DNA of 64,000 bases from Tetrahymena elliotti 4EA (taxonomy: Eukaryota > Ciliophora > Oligohymenophorea > Hymenostomatida > Tetrahymenidae), in NCBI GenBank assembly GCA_000231825.2, contig JH720316.1, positions 502,919 through 566,918 on the forward strand, written 5' to 3'. The notes below the pieces were generated by a model. That model was given only the letters and a program-made list of their open reading frames with translations, searched no databases and was not told where the DNA came from. Numbering within the stretch: the first letter of the stretch is position 1; each line of letters begins with the position of its first letter. The translations under genes were made by a program, and so were the position numbers. This document shows positions 56,352 through 64,000 of the stretch, piece by piece.

Positions 56352-58008
56352 AATAATAAGTTGTAAATAGCATCAGAAAATAAATCAAGTTTCTATTCTT
56401 TAAATAATAAAATCTAATATATTACTAAATATTTATAATGCATATTTGATTATATTAGACTTCTAATATATTTCTAAAATAATATCTCTAATTCTTTATC
56501 AAATCCTAAATAATACTTTAATCTAAAATATAAAAAGAGGGTTGGACCAATTATCTTCAGTATAAACAAAACTGAATTGGCATTTATTTTTTAAAATAAA
56601 AAATGTAAAATTAAATTGATTCTAAAACAATTTAAAGTTATTTGTAGTCTATTATTTATACTTTAACTTTTAAATAAATAAATTATATTAATTTTATCAG
56701 AAAATATTTGGCCATTAGATTTTACTAATATTTGAAAAATTTTAAGAAAACTAAAATAAAAATCACCAAATATTTGCTCTAAATCACCAAATATTTGCTC
56801 TAAATCACCAAATATTTTCTCTAAATCACCAAATATTTTCTCTAAATCACCAAATATTTTCTCTAAATCACCAAATATTTTCTCTTTTTATAGAATAAAT
56901 AGAGATTAAAAATAGCATATTTGAATTCCATAAAACAATTATTTTACTTACCCCTTCCTTCCCTAGCCTTTTAATGAAAACCTAAAAAAAATTAAATTTT
57001 TCAAACAACAAATTGAAAATACTTGAATTTCGCCTTTAAACATTTAAAAATGATAAATTAAATATTTAGCATTTCTGATAGCTGGCTTTCAATAAAAAGG
57101 AATTAAATAATTATTTAATTTATACTTATAAAATATAATACAAGCTGTATAATTAAATACATCTGATAACTTTCTATATATTTAAATTAATCTTTCTTTA
57201 TTAAATAAATTATTTTAATATATATTTTTGAACTGAAAATTAAGTAATTATTATTTTATTAAGTTCACCTCCCTCCCTCCTCTAATATTAAATATTATTA
57301 CTGAAAAAAAGAATAAAATCATTTAAACAGGGTAATAATAATTTATTTTTTAGTTTGATAAAAAACAGTAAAATAACTTCATATTATAAAAATTTAATCA
57401 ATCAAAAAAACAATTAAAAAAATGATTTATTTATTTTTATTGAAAAAAAAAAACATTTATTTTAATAATAATGCAAAAAATATCAAAAACTTATTTTAGA
57501 TTTAAATCTGACATTTTAAATAATTTTCTTTATTAGATTATTTGGCTATGTTTTTGCATTGGTTTTTGGAGAAATAATTTTGATTGAATTGGATATTTAA
57601 TTGAGTAAAAATATGAACATAAATAAAATGGAGATTATATAATTAATAAATATATTATTACTAAAAAGGATAGGATGAAAATGAGTAATTGAAAATAATC
57701 AATTAATTAAAGAAATGATGTAGAAACAAAGTTAGAGATATTAATACATTTATGCTTACTAATTATATGCTCAGAATTATATTTCAAACAGAAAATACTA
57801 ATTAATTCTAAAGTTAACTATTTTAATCTAAATGCTATGCTTTTTTGCTTTCTTTCTATCATGCTTTTGCTTATAATTTTAGCCAATTTATGTATTAACC
57901 CCCTATTTATGAAAGCAGCTATAAGTTGCTTGCTAACTTTATTTCATTTTTATCTCTGCATACTATTTTATTTTATTGAAAATTGGTAAGACAGCTTTTT
58001 AACTTTTC
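56352..58008. other. AT-rich intergenic region with a 21-nt repeat array
   Basis: Lies between the converging CFAP57 and Tim genes. Apart from the six-unit array at 56760-56885, nothing is recognised. TCTCCCTCCCTC-type pyrimidine tracts occur near 57270. Confidence 0.6.
56760..56885 (+). repeat. Six tandem 21-nt units
   Basis: The unit AAATCACCAAATATTT is followed by GCTCT in the first two copies and by TCTCT in the next four; six head-to-tail copies total 126 nt. No spacers, so this is not CRISPR-like. One plus-strand frame is open through the array and would read KSPNIFS repeatedly, but no start or flanking exon supports translation. It lies about 400 bp 3' of the CFAP57 stop. Confidence 0.9.
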
Positions 58009-58843
58009 TCACTCGTCATCACCACCTTCTTCACCATCATCTTCAACAGCAGGTAAATTCATAGCAGTTTTAACCTTGGAGTAGAAGGCAGATTGAGTCT
58101 TTTCAATATTATTATAGCAAATACCTATTTTTAAAATTTATTTTTAATGTTATTTGATCAGATCAAAACTCAATTTATTCTTGAATCGATTCATGAAATT
58201 ATTTTTTAAAACGCTCTATTCTAATACATTCTGCTAAAGTAAATCATTTACATTCAATATTCATTTTCTAAAGACTTAATTTGATGCCTAAATTAATTTG
58301 CTGAAATATTTTGGCTTGGTTAAAAGTTTCATTTACTTCATTTGATTTATTATTTGCTATCAATCAATCAATCAAGCAAACAAATCTTTTCTTTATTAAT
58401 TTAGTAAAGTAAAGAAGAATTGATAAATAGAAGAATCTAACAAAAGAAAATTAAATTAAAGGTGGTTGATTGAAAGAAATGTGGGATGTTATCTATGTTT
58501 GCTAATACCAAATTTTGTTTGAAATCTTATTTCGCTTATTTCCTTGATATTTCTTTTACTTTAGGGATGTAATTAGTGATAAAATATCTTTTATTATTGC
58601 AGAATTTCTATTTTAAATGATGTTAATTCATGCAATATTGATTGATCGAAACTCAAAATTATGTTCATCTTTTTTACTCAAACAATCCTTTTCCTTTTGG
58701 GTAAGAGCGCTTCCAGAGATATCGTTTCTAAGAAGGTTGCAGCTCTAAGCGCAAAGCTTGGTTAAGGATAATCCCAAGTAGAACTTGTCAACAAGACGAA
58801 TAAATGATTATTCTTCTGCATCGAAAATCTTTCTGGTGGACAT
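58009..58843 (-). CDS. Small Tim chaperone (Tim8/9/10/13 family)
   Basis: Two exons, 58678-58843 and 58009-58124; 93 residues. The twin CX3C signature is present: CAQSC in exon 1, and CLSIC, which is created exactly across the splice (exon 1 ends ...TGTTTGA, exon 2 begins GTATTTGC). The surrounding family residues fit (FIRLVDKFYLG before the first motif, YNNIEKTQSAFYSK after the second). Family members form hexamers in the mitochondrial intermembrane space and escort hydrophobic precursors to the TIM22 or SAM complexes; the cysteines form two disulfides through Mia40. No cleavable presequence is expected or seen. The C-terminus is acidic (EDDGEEGGDDE). Which member it is cannot be decided from sequence alone. 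Intron of 553 bp. Confidence 0.92.
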
Positions 58844-60490
58844 CTCTTTATTTTTCTTTCTTTATTTCCTATTTTATTTATTTTTCCTTGTATCAATATT
58901 ATATTTCAAATATAATTATCATATTTTTCATCTAAACAAAATCTTTATCTCAAATGTATACCAATTGGCAAACAAACATACAAGCAAACTAAAATTTTTC
59001 ATTTATTTTACTATACTTCGTAATCAAAACTTATCATTTTTTATTTATTTATTAATTATTTCTCAAATAAAGCATATCTTTTTCAGTATTTGTTATTTAT
59101 CGATATATACCACCATTTTTATAGCTTTAAATAAAGCAAGTAAAAGTCATTAAATCCATAATAACAAAAATTTCATTTCATTTATTTAAAACTAAAATAT
59201 TTCATTCAAAAAATTCCTTTAAAAGCCAAACAATCTCTTCTTCTTTATGAAAAAATACTCTATTTTTAATAATTCATTTTAATTTTTTGTTGAAAATGTT
59301 TTTTAAATTAATAATTTTATATTTTTAAACATTTAAAAGAAAATTAATGACTATTTTTCAAGGAATAATTTATTAGATTTTTATTTATTTATTTATAGTA
59401 GATGCTTTATTGTGCGTCATATTAAATTGAGATACTTTATATATTCTCAAGCATAGACAGAAATCTGATAAATATAAATTAAAAAATATGATTTTACACT
59501 TAAAAAAACATTAAAAAAAAATATATAACAGACAGTTATAGACCTTTATCTAAAAGTTATCAGTAATTCCGTCGATACTAAGGATTTATTTTAAGAACCT
59601 GATATCAAATAAGTAAGATGATATATTTTTTAAATTAATTTTTGATAATTGATTTTTCTTAATTTCATCAATTTTAATTTTTTATTTATAATAACTGCTG
59701 TATTTCTACAGAGTAGTTTGTATTTTCCATCAGTATTATATGATATTTCATAGTTCTATCGAACAGAATTAATTTGAAATCTTTATTTATTTTAATTTTA
59801 ATCTAATCAAGAAGCAGGGGGTATATAAAAATATTTGTGCTTTCCTAAACCCTTATTAATATATTCTCGATATTTTGTATAACTAAAAAGGACTCATTGA
59901 TTTTAGTTACTTTTGGTTTGCATTTGAAAAAACTTCATAAAATAGTCTAACTTAATTAAAATCATCTTTTTTTATACAAAATAAAATGAAATCCAATATT
60001 GATTTGCTCATCATTTGTTTATGGAAAAGAGAAGAGAGCAAGAAAAAGAAATTATATTTTTTTTAATTTGAAGGAGTAAGTAAATATAAAATCTGAAATT
60101 AGAATAATTGATTGATTTATAGATAAATGGATCAAAAGAAAAAAGATGGAAAATATCATATATTCTTTATTTAATACTTACCAATTGTCGCTTTTGAATT
60201 AGATTGAATAATTTCAAACATACAGTAAGTCTTTTTAAAGAAATTAATTTATCTTTTTACATTCAAGGGCTAAAGAGCATATGCCTTAACATTCTTCATT
60301 TGCAATAGATATAAAAAATCTTCTGAGTGTTTAATACCAAGATAAGAAACATTAAGAAAATTATCTCTCTTTCACGTTTTAAGTTGTTTAACTATTATCT
60401 ATCTGCTTGATAATAGTAATTTACAAAAAATAAATTAATAAATAAACATATTAATTAAATAAATCCTGTTCAAAAAAAACTCAATAAAAT
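58844..60490. other. Intergenic region holding a gene fragment
   Basis: AT-rich. Contains the exon-like fragment at 59398-59777 described separately. An antisense frame over the Tim first exon (58785-59153) is a shadow. No other supportable feature. Confidence 0.5.
59398..59777 (+). pseudogene. Fragment of a gene, possibly decayed
   Basis: Two coding-like pieces join in phase through a GT-AG intron at 59613-59711: VIDLYLKVISNSVDTKDLFQ then EPDIKQ, spliced to SSLYFPSVLYDISQFYRTEL and a TGA at 59775. Upstream, after a good acceptor (TTTATAG) at 59397, the same frame reads RCFIVRHIKLRYFIYSQAQT and meets a TGA at 59466. The 75-nt stretch from 59461 to 59535 holding that TGA is bounded by AGACAG on both sides and has no GT donor. 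No start or earlier exons were found. Either an inactivated gene end or a gene with an unusual intron. Confidence 0.28.
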
Positions 60491-61279
60491 ATGTCTCAAG
60501 GCATTTAAAAAATTGAAATGTAAAATGTATGTTAAAAGATTGATTTCACAAAAGAGATTATTAAAATTAGTTTAGAATAATTTGAGATTGAGTAGTTGGA
60601 ATATTTATATCTTGATGAAAATGTATGCAGAGACTCATTTAATGACTAAAATGAGAGATTAAGAAAAACAACAAAAGGTTTTCGCCTCACTACATTAAAT
60701 ATCTCGAGTAATTTTCATTGTCCATTATATGAATTCAATTAAAATCTATTAGGAAAAACTATAGAAGCATAACCTTCAAATAATTAAAGTGAAGATATTA
60801 TTAAAATTAATTTAGAATATGTCGAGTTTGATCAATTTAAAAGTGCGTACCTAAATGAAAATGTATGCAGAAACTCATTTAATTGCTAAAATTAGAGATT
60901 CATAAAAACAACATAAGGTTCTAGTCTAAATATATTAAATATCTTGAATAACTTTCACTGTGTATAATAGGAGTTCAATCTAAATCTACATGGATAAATT
61001 ATTGAATCATAATCTACAAACATTTAAAGTGATTCTATTGAAGAATTCAACATCAACATCAACATCAACAACAACAAAAATCCTTAAATTCCTATCAAAT
61101 TGACAACTTATAGAAGAAATTCATAAATTGATTAAAATGATCATTTATCTACAAATTAAAAGACAAGGAGTAATTCATGTATCTGCCTCTGCTCTTAATA
61201 ATAGGGCACATAAAAAAAAATCAAAAAATAATAACCTAATTCTAAAAAGGTGTTCATTCCGAATTCCCAAGGTAATTGA
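60491..61279 (+). CDS. Hypothetical protein with an 80-residue internal duplication
   Basis: Open frame from ATG 60491 (MSQGIQKIEMQNVCQKIDF) to TGA 61277-61279, 262 residues. Residues about 22-100 and 101-180 are two copies of one module: EIIKISLEQFE / DIIKINLEYVE, then LDENVCRDSFN / LNENVCRNSFN, then NFHCPLYEFNQNL / NFHCVQQEFNLNL. The similarity is also clear in the DNA. Cysteines in NVCR and FHC are kept in both copies. After a short N/I run the C-terminus is basic and Q-rich with a CICLC motif. No family recognised. The last 60 bases have a second plausible frame (see findings), so the true C-terminus may differ through a splice (CAAG|GTAATT) or a slip at the A-run near 61210. Confidence 0.62.
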
Positions 61280-61465
61280 TTGCTCCAACTTTATGGCAAA
61301 CTACGATACTATTATCGAAGATGGATAAAGTATTAACATAACAAAAAATAATCTTATTTATTATAAATTTTTGTAGATTTAAAAATAAATTCACTGTATT
61401 TTATTACTCTAATTTATTTTAAACTTAAATATTCTAAAAATTATAATTAACTTTTCTTCAAATAA

Positions 61466-62221
61466 ATGAATGCTTATAAATAGATGAAATCATAATCTAA
61501 AAGAAATACCTTTCAATCAAATTTATAATTTGTCAAATCAAAAACTAAGCTTACTAAAATAAGCACTTAAGAAGATATTATAAGAGCTAGTAAAATAAGT
61601 CCTAATCTATTTTTTTTTGTATCTGGATTTTCTTTAAAGAGCTCTTTTTTTCATTCGATTATTCATCAAATTATTGCCTGTAAAAATTAATCTCGCAATC
61701 ATTCTCTCCATTTATTCAATATTTCATTTATCAAAATAAAATTTTTGGAAATGATTGTTGTTTTGATACTCTATTCTATTAAAAGTACTAAAAAATAAAT
61801 GAAAATATACATTTTATAATCTCTCAAAATAAATTATGTTCTACAAAGCTTAATTTTTTTGTTATTCATCATTATTAAAATTATGATAAATTTATTTTAA
61901 AATTCTATTTTATATTATTTAGCACTTCTAAAATTAAGTTTTTACATAATTTATTTTCTAAAGATTATTAATGTTATTTTTCTTCATCCATCTTTTCTTA
62001 AAGACATTTTAGCTTTGAAATTAATAACAAATGATCGGATTAAAATATAGGGTGTGGGTAAGCTAGCTAAATTTTTGAAAATTTTGTTGATTTCAATAGA
62101 TGATGAAACAAACATATTTATTTATCTGATTTTTTAAATTTCTTTGCTAACAAATATTTGGAAATTTTAAAAATAAAACGTATTAAATGAGAGAAAAATG
62201 ATTTTATTATAAAGCAAATGA
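61466..62221 (+). CDS. Uncertain ORF, 251 codons
   Basis: Open from ATG 61466 (MNAYKQMKSQSKRNTFQSNL) to TGA 62219-62221. The first 48 residues are basic and polar and look coding. From about 61615 onward the translation becomes F/I/L-rich, as AT-rich non-coding DNA does, with occasional hydrophobic stretches that would be membrane-like if real. TGA is infrequent in this DNA, so a frame of this length is only weak evidence. No family recognised; a short first exon with later splicing is an alternative. Confidence 0.25.
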
Positions 62222-63173
62222 AAGAATAATCAGGGATTGATTATCAATTGGCTTAAAAGGCAAATAACCAATTGTTCAGATGCTTTTTAAAATCTATCAA
62301 ACCATTTACCTACCAAAATATGACAAATAATAATATAAAAAATACCTTTTATTTAAATATAAATAGCATATTTTTTAGTATTAGAATTAAAATTAGATTA
62401 TTAAAAACCTAAAAAATTGAATTATTTTTTTTTCTCATTCTCATTACAGTATATGATGCTAAATTTATTCAGAAATAATCAGATATTTCAATTATTTTTG
62501 TGCATTTCATAATTTGGAAAATTAATTAAATATCTAGCAAAAAAAATTTTCACTTTTAAAGTACCATTTATGATATTTTGGAGGTCAAAAAATTATATTT
62601 AAACATTTGTAACTTTAAAAATATCATAACAGGCATTTATAAAGTTTCATTCATCCCCCTATAAATACACCACCTCAAATAATTTTAAGCTCTATCATTA
62701 ATAACTCCTCTATTTTAAAATTGAGAAAATATTCTTTGAAGACAATATTCAGATTATGAATAATAGAGGAAAGCAAAGTGAGTATTTAAGTAAAAAATTA
62801 AATACAAAGAAGAACTGTATGTAATCTTTATTTTCTGTAAAAATAATTCAAAAAAAGTAAGTTTAAAAAGAACATTTTCATAAACAAAAAACAAAATAAA
62901 AATAATTTTTAGAAAAATAATCTATTTTTTGAAATGTTTTATTTTTCATTTTATTCATTCGTAAGCTCTAAAGTAAATTAGATATAAAATTTCAGATACT
63001 AAAATTGATTGAGACGGGTAAGTTAGAGGTGAAGTACTTAATTTAACTTTGATGACTTTTTATTTTTGAATTTTTATGGCTAAAAACAAAAGCACTAAAA
63101 AGATTTCAGTCCTGATCATCTTAGTTTAGCGAGTAAATATTATGCTTTATGAATAATTTCATTTTAATAAAAT
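62222..63173. other. AT-rich intergenic region
   Basis: No gene, repeat or RNA recognised. A plus-strand TGA at 63150-63152 closes the frame just before the next gene's ATG. Confidence 0.6.
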
Positions 63174-63509
63174 ATGCAATCAATTGCTGAGTTCTTGTAT
63201 AATTAATTTAAAAAACAAAAAAATTTTGAAAAAAATAAGCGGAAAAACATGCTTTAAACTAAAATAATAAATAATAATGATGGATTTCATTAAAACTCTA
63301 CAAAAGATTTCAGCTACGGTGTAGATATGATGTGTATGACCTTTGAACAGAGCCTACCTTTATCATCAGAAACTAGCCTAACAGAAACAAATTCCGCTTT
63401 TTAAAGCCCAAGGAAGGAGTATAAGCCATATTTGAGAGAAAAGACAAATTATGGAAAAAAAGTTTAAACACTGGAAACTGAAACTGAAATTGAATAAACT
63501 AATCTATGA
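63174..63509 (+). CDS. Small hypothetical protein, 111 residues
   Basis: Open from ATG 63174 (MQSIAEFLYNQFKKQKNFEK) to TGA 63507-63509 with no introns needed. The first 45 residues are basic and Q/N-rich. The middle (DFSYGVDMMCMTFEQSLPL) and end (SPRKEYKPYLREKTNYGKK, then TETEIEQTNL) have balanced composition and codon use well above the AT-rich background. Aromatic and basic residues spaced along a polar chain recall small cytoskeleton-associated proteins, but that is only an impression. No domain, signal peptide or membrane span. In-frame TAA codons are read as Gln. The first ATG after an in-frame TGA was taken as the start. Confidence 0.55.
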
Positions 63510-64000
63510 ATATCAAAAAATAAAATACTTTATTCATAAATATTTCTTCTTAACCTTTCCCCTTAAATTTGAAAATCTTAGATGAATTTATCGAAAAAAA
63601 AGTTAAAAAATTAGATTGATAATAATAAATAAAACTTTGATTGATATTTTCATTTAAGAAAACTTTTAAATAGCTTAAATAGCTTAAATAACAATAATAA
63701 ACTTCACATTTAGGGTAAAATAATGCAAAAAATTACTATTATATTTAATACTAGATTAAATATTAATTATTATTATATTTAATACTAGATTAAATATTAA
63801 TAATAATAAAATCTTTATAAAAAAAAGCTAAAACTAATAAAAAATTAGCTTTTTATCAAAAAAACAAATTATGACTGAGTTGATTTTAAAGAATTTATTG
63901 CTCTTGCTTTGTTAGTAAAGCTTTTGTTCGATCAAAATAGATAAATAAATTTGAAAAAATCAACACAAAACCTACCTTTTCTTTTAAGTTTTGCTTCATT
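63510..64000. other. Intergenic edge with a tandem duplication and a possible partial exon
   Basis: Contains a 34-nt phrase duplicated in tandem at about 63737-63804 (core TTTAATACTAGATTAAATATT). At the very end, 63976-64000 on the minus strand reads MKQNLKEK before a GTAGGT donor and could be an exon of a gene that begins beyond the window; too short to be sure. Confidence 0.35.

Noticed and set aside
56760..56885. CRISPR-like array
   Set aside because: Units are directly adjacent with no spacers, and this is a eukaryotic genome.
58785..59153. Plus-strand 122-codon F/I/Y-rich frame
   Set aside because: Overlaps the first exon of the Tim gene in antisense and otherwise reads like AT-rich spacer.

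Overview
This window looks like macronuclear chromosome sequence from a ciliate, most probably Tetrahymena or a close relative. The DNA is very AT-rich. Every convincing gene reads through in-frame TAA and TAG (as glutamine) and ends only at TGA. Introns are AT-rich and mostly short (GT–AG, often ending TAG), and the gaps between genes are long and close to structureless. Exon models below were built by hand from splice signals, reading-frame phase and protein-family motifs. For nearly all multi-exon genes the exon lengths sum to a whole number of codons.

Layout, left to right: a direct-repeat-flanked non-coding stretch (1-2347); a seven-exon gene encoding an F-box, a CDK-like pseudokinase and a cyclin in one polypeptide (2348-7345, +); a single-exon TPR protein (9463-11892, +); a protein built of about twelve LRxxHFxxG repeats (13064-15806, -); a PKA-type catalytic subunit (17354-21141, -); a Rab1-like GTPase (24132-24890, -); a divergent, possibly N-myristoylated kinase (27135-29580, -); a membrane hybrid histidine kinase with a receiver domain (31113-34296, -); a doubtful small ORF (37821-38213, -); a small CFAP107-like ciliary protein (39013-39913, -); two Q-rich or small hypothetical genes (41316-42791 and 43160-43384, +); V-ATPase subunit d (44365-46618, -); a 13-exon CFAP57-family WD40/coiled-coil protein (48630-56351, +); a small Tim chaperone (58009-58843, -); a hypothetical protein with an 80-residue internal duplication (60491-61279, +); an uncertain ORF (61466-62221, +); and a 111-residue hypothetical protein (63174-63509, +).

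The functional content is that of a motile, signalling-rich unicellular eukaryote: axonemal proteins (CFAP57, a CFAP107-like protein, perhaps the LRxxHF-repeat protein), several kinases, vesicle traffic (Rab), endomembrane acidification (V-ATPase d) and mitochondrial import (small Tim). The genes are independent transcription units; I see no operon-like logic.

The most unusual object is the F-box/CDK/cyclin fusion. Its CDK part has lost the glycine loop, the beta-3 lysine and the HRD aspartate, yet keeps a PSTAIRE-like helix, DFG and APE. The CDK C-lobe and the cyclin box lie in one uninterrupted exon, so that join does not depend on splice prediction.
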